Source: Saprospiraceae bacterium (GTDB lineage Bacteria > Bacteroidota > Bacteroidia > Chitinophagales > Saprospiraceae). Taken from it: 64,000 nt of DNA. This document shows, in pieces, positions 46,580 to 54,907 of the stretch. Every line of letters begins with the position of its first letter. The stretch's first letter is position 1. The stretch is taken from assembly GCA_016717105.1 (NCBI GenBank), contig JADKGF010000023.1, positions 11,708 to 75,707 of the forward strand, written 5' to 3'. The notes below the pieces were generated by a model. It searched no databases, was not told where the DNA came from, and worked only from the letters and a program-made list of their open reading frames with translations. The translations under genes and the position numbers were made by a program.

Positions 46580-46845
46580 TTATTTTAATAAGTCAGCTAC
46601 GTAAGGAAGGATAGCAAGGTGTCTTGATCTCTTCACTGCTACAGCGACCAGTTTTTGATACTTCAGTGAGTTACCAGTGATTCTTCTTGGTAGAAGCTTA
46701 CCTTGCTCATTGATAAACTGAAGTAAAAATTCAGAATCTTTATAATCGATGTACTTGATGCCATATTTTTAAATCGGCAGTACTTCTTTCTTTGTTGTCC
46801 AATAGTAGGATTACTAAGGAATTTTATATCGTCTCTAGATGCCAT
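46580..46845 (-). CDS. rpsR: 30S ribosomal protein S18, frameshifted in this assembly
   Basis: About 88 residues. It starts MASRDDIKFLSNPTIGQQRK and KYCRFK; the frame is then lost at an A5 run (plus-strand T-run 46766-46770). Adding one A gives FKKYGIKYIDYKDSEFLLQF, PRRITGNSLKYQ and VKRSRHLAILPYV, the complete and highly conserved S18 core. S18 binds 16S rRNA as a dimer with S6, encoded just upstream. The gene is essential, so the break must be a consensus error. This is a strong indicator for the origin of the other breaks in the window. Confidence 0.95.
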
Positions 46846-46876
46846 TTTATTTTATTTAATTGGATTGATCAATGAT

Positions 46877-47353
46877 TTATTCTTCTTCAGTTGCGATGAC
46901 TGGTGCGATCACTTCCTGAACAACAGGTTTCGGCTCTTCCTTCACAACTACGGCTTCTACCGGAGGTGTAGCGACTGGACCATCAAATGGCTTCTTCTTG
47001 CTTTCTTTTTTCTTGTAAGCACTGATTACACCAGCTCTTCTGTCTTCGTTGTATTTCACACCATATTTGTCCAATTTGATGGTAAGGAAACGCATGATTC
47101 TTTCGTCCCTGCGAAGTGAAAGTTCAGTTTTACCAATGGCAGCTCCTGTAGGAGAAGTAAATTCGATGCAATAATAGACACCGGATGATTTTTTGTTGAT
47201 AGGATAAGCAAGTTGCTTAAGTCCCATTGCATTTACATGCACAATAGCGCAGCCCTGATCTTTTAAGAGCGTTTCGTATGTGCTTGCTGTCGATTTTATT
47301 TCATCACCTGACAGTACGGGATCGATGATGAAAGTAACTTCATAATGATTCAT
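46877..47353 (-). CDS. rpsF: 30S ribosomal protein S6 with extended C-terminal tail
   Basis: A 158-residue protein that pairs with S18 on the 30S platform. The core (1-105) has NHYEVTFIIDPVLSGDEIK, LAYPINKKSSGVYYC-type and LSLRRDERIMRFLTIKLD motifs. A tail of about 50 residues, first Lys-rich and then rich in Pro, Val and Glu (ending IATEEE), makes it longer than the 95-135 residues usual in many bacteria. It is the first gene of the cluster, with a clear promoter upstream. Confidence 0.96.
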   Translation of the reverse strand: MNHYEVTFIIDPVLSGDEIKSTASTYETLLKDQGCAIVHVNAMGLKQLAYPINKKSSGVYYCIEFTSPTGAAIGKTELSLRRDERIMRFLTIKLDKYGVKYNEDRRAGVISAYKKKESKKKPFDGPVATPPVEAVVVKEEPKPVVQEVIAPVIATEEE

Positions 47354-47415
47354 ATTTTATTTGAAGTAAATGATTAAAAAATAAATTAAATGATCGAAAA
47401 TTTCTTTTCGGGCTG

Positions 47416-47444
47416 CAAAGGTAAGTCAATAGTTTGATTTACAA
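47416..47444 (-). promoter_or_regulatory. Promoter of the rpsF-rpsR-rplI operon
   Basis: On the minus strand TTG (47442-47444), an 18-base spacer and TACCTTTG (47416-47423) form a Bacteroidota promoter. The leader of about 55 nt holds a small inverted repeat (CGAAAA/TTTTCG, 47395-47410). Confidence 0.7.
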
Positions 47445-47515
47445 AAATATATACGCATTTTTTTGGGTTAGATTGACTGTTTTACATAGTGAAAGTAGGA
47501 CTTTATTTCATTTTT

Positions 47516-48025
47516 TCACAACCAAACTTCAATAGCGCCACCACCATTTTTAGAAAAAGTGATTTTGACTTGATGAAATAATGTGAGTTGGTGCTCGATG
47601 GCTTGTTTTAAAATACCTTGGCCTTTGCCATGAATGATCGTAATATGTGGAAACTTGTGGTCTATCGCTTGTCGGATGAAGGCTTCGCTCTTTTCTAACT
47701 GGAAGTCGAGAATTCTCCCATTTCCTTCATGTTGCATAGCAGGAGCCAATTTTTCTATATGCAGATCAAGTGTATGGTTTAATTTTATTTTTGGTTTTAC
47801 ACTTTCTATTTTCTCTTGTCTAACTTGCTCTTTTAGATAATCATTTATATCGGGGAAGTATTCTTTTTCAGGCAATACTTCCAAGTTTTCAGCCGCTACA
47901 AGTAAGATTTTTTGATCCACAGAAATTCGGGCTTTCCCTTGATGGTTTATACCTTCAAAGCGACCAGTTTTACCACTTGTCTTTATGCGCACGGATTCGC
48001 CAATCCATAGATCTTTGATATTCAT
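47516..48025 (-). CDS. Smr-domain protein
   Basis: A 169-residue protein. The N-terminal 70 residues form a small beta-barrel-like part (GESVRIKTSGKTGRFEGI) of the kind found next to Smr domains in Bacteroidota. The C-terminal Smr domain carries LDLHIEKL (the LDxH motif) and ITIIHGKGQGIL (the HGxG motif), which are the nicking-nuclease or RNA-cleaving residues in studied relatives. Smr domains act on branched DNA or on ribosome-bound mRNA. It lacks the MutS2 core. The biological role here is unknown. It is transcribed with or alongside the upstream barrel gene, 19 bases away. Confidence 0.85.
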   Translation of the reverse strand: MNIKDLWIGESVRIKTSGKTGRFEGINHQGKARISVDQKILLVAAENLEVLPEKEYFPDINDYLKEQVRQEKIESVKPKIKLNHTLDLHIEKLAPAMQHEGNGRILDFQLEKSEAFIRQAIDHKFPHITIIHGKGQGILKQAIEHQLTLFHQVKITFSKNGGGAIEVWL

Positions 48026-48044
48026 TCAGGTGTATTTCGAATTA

Positions 48045-50105
48045 TTAAAATCTTATTTTGAGCTGTGTTTTGATTTCAGTCATGGTTTGGCCTGCTATAT
48101 AATTATTTCCTGAACTAATACCATCAATATTTTCATAAAATGTGCGGCCCAATCTCAATTCCCAAGTATAATTTCTGCCTATTCTGTATCTTGTATTGAT
48201 ATAAAATCTCGATCCTCGGTTTGGGAAAAAAGGGATATAAAATTCGTACAAGATATCATTTTCATAAGCATAGATTCGGGCATCAAAACTATTAATGTCG
48301 AAGATGGCATACCTTGCTGTAAACGAAAGTGGACTAGCTATAGGTTTGTAAATGACATCCTGATACATCAAGAAACCTTTGGATGACGTAGATTTTTTGA
48401 AAAAGGAAAACTCAGCTCTGTCGCGTATTTCCCATTCCTTATTGATCTTGTATCCAAGGTGCAATCTGAGCCTTTGCAGCGTTTGATTTTCAGGATAGTC
48501 GATGATATTTTCGTTGCTGCTGTTGACTTGTTTTTTCTCGTAGCGATATTGAATGTAGAAGTCCATTTTGCGCTTTTGGGTATAGGCCATTTTGATGAAA
48601 AACTCATTGCCATCAGTAGGACCATCTTTCCTATAGCTGACCCAAGGATTGCTCCACACATCTGCATAGGTGCTGAAAGTTATATTTTTGAATGGCCGCA
48701 TTTCTAAACCTACATAAAAGCCTTTTTCGTTTATCGGTTGGCTACCTTCGGCAAAAGCATTGGCGTTAAGTACTTGATAGTCTGGTGTGTAATTGCGATA
48801 AACTACAGATACATCCAGACTCTTGTCCAAACCCATGAGCAAGCCGTGTACATTGGCCGTTCCACCATTGTCACTGATTGCGCTTTCACCAAAGAAGGTA
48901 AGATTTCTCATCCGCCAACTATAATCAAAACTACCATTTAAGAGCTTTGTGCCAGCAAAAAGAAATTTTCTATACAATGCTTCATCACGAATGAGTGGCG
49001 CATCAAATCCTGTGTAAAGTCCATTAAACGCAAGTTTGAAATCACGAACTTTGTACTGTAGTTTGGCTCCTACATTGGATTGATGTATGGTGTTTTTATT
49101 GGCTATTTCTGAAGTGGTGCGATGATATCCATCAAATCTAATAGACCCGAACGAGTCAAAATCAGAATTTTCGATCGTGTCTCTGTCCACAGTTGCATCT
49201 ATTGGTTTGTAAGAAGCAAAAACCGTGGTCTGAATGTTTTTGGTGACATTGATGACTGTGCCGCCACCTCTGAAAAAGTTTACTTCATTGACCGAGCTGT
49301 AAGGACGAAGGCTTCTACCGGCTTTTTTGACATTCATGACAAATGAAGACTTGCCAGTACCGAAATCATTATGTAAGATCAAACCTTGACCCATACTTAC
49401 CGCAAAATCTCCAAGTGATACAATACTGAATGTCTTATTGATGTCTTTGGCGTAAGCAAAAAAGGAATAAAAATCAAATCCATATTTCGATCCATCACCA
49501 AAAAGCTTTTCACCTGGGTCTTTTTCCATGGTAAAGCCAGTTTTGAAGGATTGACCGTATTCATATCTATATCGCACATATAGGTGATTCGGATCGCCAA
49601 TAAAAGGCGTATTTCCATCAGCATCTTCTAGAAAACCTTTGCGTCGTTCTAGGATTCTTTTGGCTTTAATAAATAGTTGTGATGTACCGTTTTTTAAGGC
49701 ATCTTTGAAGTCAAGGTTAAAATCGGCGGGCGCTACTTCGCAGGTCAAAAAAGGCGTCACGTTTCTGATCGTATTGATATCCCACGAAGGAATCACCTGC
49801 AACTCATATATACTTAGAAAATTGCCACAACGCTGTCTGTGATTAATAAAATCGGTAATCTGGATTTCATTCAACAAAAAAAGGTCTCTTAGCTCTTGGT
49901 CAGTAGCTACATTTACATTGATTGGATGTTCGTAGTAGTAGTTTAGATTTTCGAAGATAGTGTTGTAATCAAAGTTTTCAGCATCTGTGGACTCAAGGAA
50001 ATCTTCAATGATATTTGCTATAATATTGTTGGTTTGGGACTCAGCCTGACCAACAAGATTACCACAGAAAATTGAAAATAAAATAAATAAATAATATTTG
50101 TTCAC
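48045..50105 (-). CDS. Helix-hairpin-helix plus outer-membrane beta-barrel protein
   Basis: A 686-residue exported protein. A signal peptide (residues 1-19, ending LVGQ) is followed by ComEA-like helix-hairpin-helix segments (about 60-120: PINVNVATDQELRDLFLLNE and NFLSIYELQVIPSWD). The rest (about 125-686) alternates hydrophobic and polar residues with many aromatic strand ends (HLYVRYRYEYGQSF, FYIQYRYEKKQ, FYINTRYRIGRNYTW) and ends in KIRF, as an outer-membrane barrel does. This architecture recurs in Bacteroidota and is usually annotated as a helix-hairpin-helix domain protein. A link with DNA uptake is possible by analogy with ComEA but unproven. Confidence 0.75.
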   Translation of the reverse strand: MNKYYLFILFSIFCGNLVGQAESQTNNIIANIIEDFLESTDAENFDYNTIFENLNYYYEHPINVNVATDQELRDLFLLNEIQITDFINHRQRCGNFLSIYELQVIPSWDINTIRNVTPFLTCEVAPADFNLDFKDALKNGTSQLFIKAKRILERRKGFLEDADGNTPFIGDPNHLYVRYRYEYGQSFKTGFTMEKDPGEKLFGDGSKYGFDFYSFFAYAKDINKTFSIVSLGDFAVSMGQGLILHNDFGTGKSSFVMNVKKAGRSLRPYSSVNEVNFFRGGGTVINVTKNIQTTVFASYKPIDATVDRDTIENSDFDSFGSIRFDGYHRTTSEIANKNTIHQSNVGAKLQYKVRDFKLAFNGLYTGFDAPLIRDEALYRKFLFAGTKLLNGSFDYSWRMRNLTFFGESAISDNGGTANVHGLLMGLDKSLDVSVVYRNYTPDYQVLNANAFAEGSQPINEKGFYVGLEMRPFKNITFSTYADVWSNPWVSYRKDGPTDGNEFFIKMAYTQKRKMDFYIQYRYEKKQVNSSNENIIDYPENQTLQRLRLHLGYKINKEWEIRDRAEFSFFKKSTSSKGFLMYQDVIYKPIASPLSFTARYAIFDINSFDARIYAYENDILYEFYIPFFPNRGSRFYINTRYRIGRNYTWELRLGRTFYENIDGISSGNNYIAGQTMTEIKTQLKIRF

Positions 50106-50274
50106 TATCCTTTTGTCATTGAGGCTGAAAGATAGACAAAATGTTTTTATGGAATAATATTTTTATTATCCAATTTTTAAAAAATAGGGTAGGAGCAACA
50201 GAAAGTTTGAATAGAAAAAAGAAAATCATAGCAAAAATACAGCTTATGAAAATTGCATTTTCCTTGAAGAAATT

Positions 50275-50937
50275 CTATTTATAATTAGAATATATGAGGC
50301 TAACCAATTCCACTGAAGCCGTGTCATACTTCAAAGTAGGGCTTTCGATAACAAAATTTTTGATGGAACTAAGACTACTTCCAGAACATGAATTCGTAAA
50401 ATATTTTGAAAAAGAAGTATTCATGTCTGCCTTTTTGGCTAAGATAAACTCACGGCAAACAAAAATTTCTCGTGAATCATTATTGAGATATGCATTTCCG
50501 AAAATATAATTTCCATTCTGGTCATATTGTACTGTGTCAGTCTTATAATAAACCAAGTTTTGTTTCATAGTATCTAAATAAGAATATTCAAGTTCCGCTT
50601 GTTTTGAACTTAATAAAGTTATTTTTGATAAAAAACCGTTTTGAAAACCTGCTAAAAGCATTTTATTGATGGTATCAGTGATCTCAGCATTTGGACGATC
50701 GAAAGTTCCCAATTTTTCTTCTGTCAATAATTTAAATTTCCATAGGGTATCTTTTTTTTGTGTTGCTGTATTTAATACGATAGTGCTGTCTATTCGGTAA
50801 ACAGTGCGATTTTCCAATATTGGTGTATTGAATGTAAAGGTCGTCGGATATACCAAGGTATTGACACTTTCTTTGGTGCACCCAATGGTAAATATTGTGA
50901 CAAACACCGTAAAAATGCTTAGTATAAAAATTTTCAT
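50275..50937 (-). CDS. Hypothetical lipoprotein
   Basis: A 220-residue protein with a lipoprotein signal (hydrophobic stretch 3-18, lipobox ending TIGC at Cys19). The rest is a beta-rich Thr/Asn-rich domain (TFTFNTPILENRTVYRIDS and similar) without recognised motifs. No family was assigned. A minus-strand TACTTTTG box (50955-50962) about 18 bases upstream of the start fits a -7 element. It sits alone between polX (divergent) and the barrel gene. Confidence 0.6.
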   Translation of the reverse strand: MKIFILSIFTVFVTIFTIGCTKESVNTLVYPTTFTFNTPILENRTVYRIDSTIVLNTATQKKDTLWKFKLLTEEKLGTFDRPNAEITDTINKMLLAGFQNGFLSKITLLSSKQAELEYSYLDTMKQNLVYYKTDTVQYDQNGNYIFGNAYLNNDSREIFVCREFILAKKADMNTSFSKYFTNSCSGSSLSSIKNFVIESPTLKYDTASVELVSLIYSNYK

Positions 50938-51089
50938 ATAATTTTTTAATGTGACAAAAGTACTACCTTCTGTCTTAATGACTTAATATTGTACCAAAAA
51001 TAAAACGATAAATTTTGTAATTTTATTTTAAATAGCGTTGAATCATCGTTTTCTATTTTCAATAAACCCATAAAATTAATGACAAGCGT

Positions 51090-52715
51090 ATGTTAAACAA
51101 TAAGCAAATAGCCGGTAAGTTTGATCTTTTAGCAAAACTGATGGAACTGCATGATGACAATCCATTCAAAATCAAAACCTATGCAAATGCTTATCTGAGC
51201 TTGCGCAAACTGGAAGGCAATCTGGCTGAAATGTCCAAAGCAGAACTTGCATCCATCAAAGGTGTGGGATCTACAGTTGCTGACAAAATCAAGGAATTAG
51301 TTGAGACTGGAGAGATGAAAGCGCTTGAAAAATTCAGAGAGATGACGCCTGAAGGCATCCAGCAAATGCTCTCCATAAAGGGACTCGGACCTAAAAAGGT
51401 CAAGCAGATATGGAAAGAAATGGAAATCGAAACGATTGGCGAACTTTTATATGCTTGTAATGAAAATCGATTGGTCGCATATTCGGGTTTTGGTCCCAAA
51501 ATTCAAGCAGATATCATCGAAAAATTGGAATATTTCCAAGCTTCTCAAGGCAAGTTTTTGTATGCGCATGTCCATAAACAGGCTGAAAAATGTCTTGAAT
51601 TAATTCAGACAAAACAAACTTCTACTAAAATTGAGATATGTGGTGACGTACGCAGAATGATGCCTGAAGTCAAAGGCATTGAATTGTTGAGCGATGCCGC
51701 GCTAGTAGATATCTTTCCCGAAATCGAGTCTATGGAATATATAGATGACCAATGGTACTATATGGCGATACCAATTTTTATCTATGTTACTGAAAGTGCA
51801 AGATTTGATCAGGAATTATTCAGATTGAACTGTAGCGAATCATTTTATGCTGCTTTTTCTAATGAAGAACTTTCAGCTGGAGACGATCAAATGATATTTA
51901 AAAATAAAGGACTGCCATTTATACCTGCTGAATTTAGGGAACATACGGATGCACTTTCCAAAAATGAATCATACATCCAAAATCTGATAGAAGTTGAAGA
52001 TATTCAAGGTATTGTGCACAATCATTCTACGTATAGTGATGGCCTGCACACATTGAAAGAAATGGCTGATTATGTGCGAGATTCAGGTTTTAAGTATTTC
52101 GTTATTTCAGATCATAGCAAATCAGCAGGCTATGCTTCTGGTCTTAATGAGGAGACTGTTTTAATGCAATGGAATGAAATTGAAAACTTGAATAACCAAT
52201 TTGCGTATGGATTTAAAATTTATAAAGGTATAGAAAGCGATATTTTGGCCGATGGCTCGCTAGATTATTCAGATGATATTTTAGCAGGATTTGATATAGT
52301 AATTGCTTCAGTACATTCTGTGCTCAATATGGATGAAGAGAAGGCAACTCGACGTTTGATCACAGCTATCGAAAATCCATATACACGCATTTTGGGTCAT
52401 CCAACAGGTAGATTGTTGCTGGCAAGACGTGGATATCCTGTAGATTATAAAAAAGTCATCGATGCCTGTGCCGCAAATAATGTAGTTATCGAACTCAATG
52501 CAAATCCACAAAGACTGGATCTGGATTGGACATGGATTCCTTATGCATTAGAGAAGCATGTAAAAGTCGCAATTAATCCAGACGCGCATTCCAAGGAGTC
52601 AATTCATTATATTAAATATGGTGTTGCTGCTGCTCGAAAAGGTGGATTGACTAAAGAATTGTGTTTGAATACAATGAATAAAGAAGCATTTGATCAATGG
52701 TTGAGTAGGAAATAA
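51090..52715 (+). CDS. polX: PolX-family protein (degenerate polymerase domain, intact PHP domain)
   Basis: A 541-residue repair-type protein. Helix-hairpin-helix parts SIKGVGSTVADKIKELV and MLSIKGLGPKKVKQIW and the 8-kDa-like N-terminus (ADVNNDK-free, FKIKTYANAYLSLRKLEG) match bacterial PolX. The polymerase palm should carry a GDIDILV-type catalytic aspartate motif after GSxRRxKE; here the corresponding stretch reads CGDVRRMMPEVKGIELLSD and lacks the Asp pair. The C-terminal PHP domain is complete (IVHNHSTYSDG, YFVISDHSKS, IASVHSV, ILGHPTGR, NPDAHS), so exonuclease or phosphatase activity is likely kept. Length is slightly under the usual 570. The palm change may be a wider Bacteroidota trait. 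Confidence 0.88.
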   Translation: MLNNKQIAGKFDLLAKLMELHDDNPFKIKTYANAYLSLRKLEGNLAEMSKAELASIKGVGSTVADKIKELVETGEMKALEKFREMTPEGIQQMLSIKGLGPKKVKQIWKEMEIETIGELLYACNENRLVAYSGFGPKIQADIIEKLEYFQASQGKFLYAHVHKQAEKCLELIQTKQTSTKIEICGDVRRMMPEVKGIELLSDAALVDIFPEIESMEYIDDQWYYMAIPIFIYVTESARFDQELFRLNCSESFYAAFSNEELSAGDDQMIFKNKGLPFIPAEFREHTDALSKNESYIQNLIEVEDIQGIVHNHSTYSDGLHTLKEMADYVRDSGFKYFVISDHSKSAGYASGLNEETVLMQWNEIENLNNQFAYGFKIYKGIESDILADGSLDYSDDILAGFDIVIASVHSVLNMDEEKATRRLITAIENPYTRILGHPTGRLLLARRGYPVDYKKVIDACAANNVVIELNANPQRLDLDWTWIPYALEKHVKVAINPDAHSKESIHYIKYGVAAARKGGLTKELCLNTMNKEAFDQWLSRK

Positions 52716-52730
52716 TTTTCGTTTATTTCC

Positions 52731-52761
52731 AAAAAAAAGGAGAACCCAAATTGAGTTCTCC
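52731..52761 (-). terminator. Rho-independent terminator of the OmpA/HhH gene pair
   Basis: GGAGAAC (52739-52745) and GTTCTCC (52755-52761) form a 7-bp stem with a 9-base loop. On the minus strand it is followed by eight U (52731-52738). It also lies just past polX and may act weakly in that direction. Confidence 0.8.
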
Positions 52762-52808
52762 AACATTTAATTAAAACTATAAATTATTAAAAATGCAACT
52801 AAAAGCTA

Positions 52809-53780
52809 CTATTTCTTGACTTTACCAGCATTAAGGAAATCTTGATACTTTTGCAATTCATCCCATTTGCCATCTGCCGCCATGCCTGATTGTTCTGGCC
52901 AAGTACCAGGATCGGCCAAGGCAAATCTTGGACCAGCAGCAGTCAGAATTTCTTGAATTCTAGATACCGAAGTTTCAGATAAAGCTCGCCAAGTTTTTAT
53001 ACCAGCAGCATGCATCAGTTCTTCTATTTTTGGTCCAATGCCTTCAACAGCTTTCAAATCATCTTGTGCCCATCTGCGAAGGACACCAGCTTTGATCAAC
53101 CATTTTTCGAGTTTGGAGTCCGTTTCACCATTGGTAGCGGTATCACTTCTGCCTGTATCCAATGTTTTTTGCAAAGCAATGAGGTCATTCCACTTGCGTT
53201 GGTCAGCTAGTGATGCTTGTTGCGGCCATGTATTAGGATCTATGATTCTATATTTATCTCCGTATTTAGATAAGATGCTTCTTAGAGATTCCCCATTCAT
53301 ACCAGCAAGCGCACTGAAGTGTTTAACGCCATTTTCATGGAGAACTTCTTCCATTTTTGGGCCTATGCCTTCTATTATTTGCAACTTATCTTGACCGATG
53401 GCAGCAAACCATTTATCATCACTTCCTGCGGCTGCAAAAGAAACAGATTCCGATGATTGCTTAGTTTCATGGCCTGTGGTAGCTGCGATACCTACATTAG
53501 TGGTACTTGATGCTTTAGCTGCTTCCAATTCAAGTTCTCTCAATCTACCTCTTAGCATCGAGACATTTCCTTCAGCTTCTATTCGGTTTTTGCGGCAAGT
53601 TTCCAAATCTGCTTCGAGACCACCAATCTTCATATTCAATTCGTTTATTTTAGCTTCCAAGGATGCCACCATATCTTTGAATCTACTCCATAATAAATAA
53701 CCTAATCCAAGACCCAATAAAAATGGGAGTAACCAAGTCAACCACCAAGGAATATCACAAAATGAAAATAATACTATCAT
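52809..53780 (-). CDS. Membrane-anchored coiled-coil protein with two helix-hairpin-helix repeats
   Basis: A 323-residue protein. An N-terminal membrane helix (WWLTWLLPFLLGLGLGYLLW) is followed by a coiled coil (about 36-90), a flexible linker, and two homologous modules of about 85 residues. Each module has an HhH motif (LQIIEGIGPKMEEVLHENG and LKAVEGIGPKIEELMHAAG) and a trailing WP-x(n)-KW-(N/D)-(D/E)-L block. Such modules are annotated as predicted flap-endonuclease-1-like or DUF4332-type, but no nuclease residues are evident. It is cotranscribed with the OmpA gene upstream (22-base gap), which suggests an envelope role. The function is unknown. Confidence 0.72.
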   Translation of the reverse strand: MIVLFSFCDIPWWLTWLLPFLLGLGLGYLLWSRFKDMVASLEAKINELNMKIGGLEADLETCRKNRIEAEGNVSMLRGRLRELELEAAKASSTTNVGIAATTGHETKQSSESVSFAAAGSDDKWFAAIGQDKLQIIEGIGPKMEEVLHENGVKHFSALAGMNGESLRSILSKYGDKYRIIDPNTWPQQASLADQRKWNDLIALQKTLDTGRSDTATNGETDSKLEKWLIKAGVLRRWAQDDLKAVEGIGPKIEELMHAAGIKTWRALSETSVSRIQEILTAAGPRFALADPGTWPEQSGMAADGKWDELQKYQDFLNAGKVKK

Positions 53781-53802
53781 GATTTATATTTTATTTTAAA
53801 GG

Positions 53803-54594
53803 TTATTTAATGATTTTCAATTCCGTTCTACGATTTTTTGCTCTACCATCCTCAGATGTATTTTCTGCAACAGGCACAGATTCGCCTTTAGAATCGATTT
53901 GGATTTTAGATGCATTTACGCCTTGGCCTAACAAGTATGATTTTACGATCTCAGCCCTTTTTCTTCCTAATGAAAGATTAGAAACATCAGAACCGACATC
54001 ATCTGTATGTCCAGTCAGAGAGATAGATTCACCTGATTTATTGACCCTTTCAGCTACATCATTTAGATAGGATTCTACCTCGGCATTATTGAGTTTTTGT
54101 GTAGAATTGAATGGGAAATATATCAATGTGCCATCTGCAGTCTCCTTGATATTTGCAGTACGGATACGTGCTGCAAAAGAAACTGCTTCTTCATTGATAT
54201 TGACACGACCATTGTCGCAATCTACAGCCTTGGATATCAAAATAATATGGTCATCGGGCACGTTTGAAAACTGTTTGCGTACTTCAGCAGCTCTCGACAA
54301 TCCGATAGCTTCATTTTCTGGCGGTGTAAGATTTGTACAATACCAGCCAGTAATTTCCAATGAAGATGTATCATTGGCAAACTGGGTCAAGGAGTCTCTC
54401 ATTTTAAGCCAACCTTCACCTATGATAGGATTTGAATTGTTATAACTAAAAAGGATGGGACCTGTTTTTTGAGTGGTGACAGGTATAGCAGAAACATCCA
54501 TCTCTCCAGTGCAACAAGTATGCTTATCTCGGTAAAAAAGCCAGCCTAATATGAGCCAAAGTAACATTAAAAATGCTATTAAAAATGATCTCAT
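53803..54594 (-). CDS. OmpA-family protein with N-terminal membrane anchor
   Basis: A 263-residue protein. One membrane helix (residues 3-20) is followed by a BON- or OmpA-like region and a C-terminal OmpA peptidoglycan-binding domain (FPFNSTQKLNN, SLTGHTDDVGSD, LSLGRKRAEIVKSYLLGQGV, SKGESVPVAEN, KNRRTELKI). The helix has no barrel behind it, so it is probably an inner-membrane protein that reaches to the wall. It is the first gene of a pair with the HhH coiled-coil protein. Confidence 0.85.
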   Translation of the reverse strand: MRSFLIAFLMLLWLILGWLFYRDKHTCCTGEMDVSAIPVTTQKTGPILFSYNNSNPIIGEGWLKMRDSLTQFANDTSSLEITGWYCTNLTPPENEAIGLSRAAEVRKQFSNVPDDHIILISKAVDCDNGRVNINEEAVSFAARIRTANIKETADGTLIYFPFNSTQKLNNAEVESYLNDVAERVNKSGESISLTGHTDDVGSDVSNLSLGRKRAEIVKSYLLGQGVNASKIQIDSKGESVPVAENTSEDGRAKNRRTELKIIK

Positions 54595-54907
54595 ATAAAA
54601 TGTTGGTTTAATATGTAAATAAAATATCGCAGAAATTTAACATTATTTTATGAAATCCAACAATTTTGGTTGATAAATTAATGGTATCCCATGTAATTTA
54701 TAATATTTTTTTTCAAAAATGCTGTTTTTAATCGTATTTATAGGTTAAAAACTGCTTTTTGCCATCAATTATATCATTATGATGGTAGTTGGCAGACACT
54801 TTGTTGAATAGTATCTTCGTTTTTTTGTGGTAATTGTAATCTTTAATTGACTCAAAGTATAAAAAAATTCGTAATATTACGCCATAAATTTAATACCCTT
54901 TTAGCTT
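54595..54907. other. Divergent intergenic region with a 12-bp palindrome
   Basis: No gene is seen in these 313 AT-rich bases. CGTAATATTACG, a perfect palindrome at 54870-54881, lies 26 bases before the YfhO gene start and could be an operator. No clear TAnnTTTG box was found here. Confidence 0.35.

Noticed and set aside
46580..46845. Programmed frameshift in rpsR
   Set aside because: No slippery site with a stimulator structure is seen and S18 is not known for recoding; a missing A in an A-run explains it, as at other sites.
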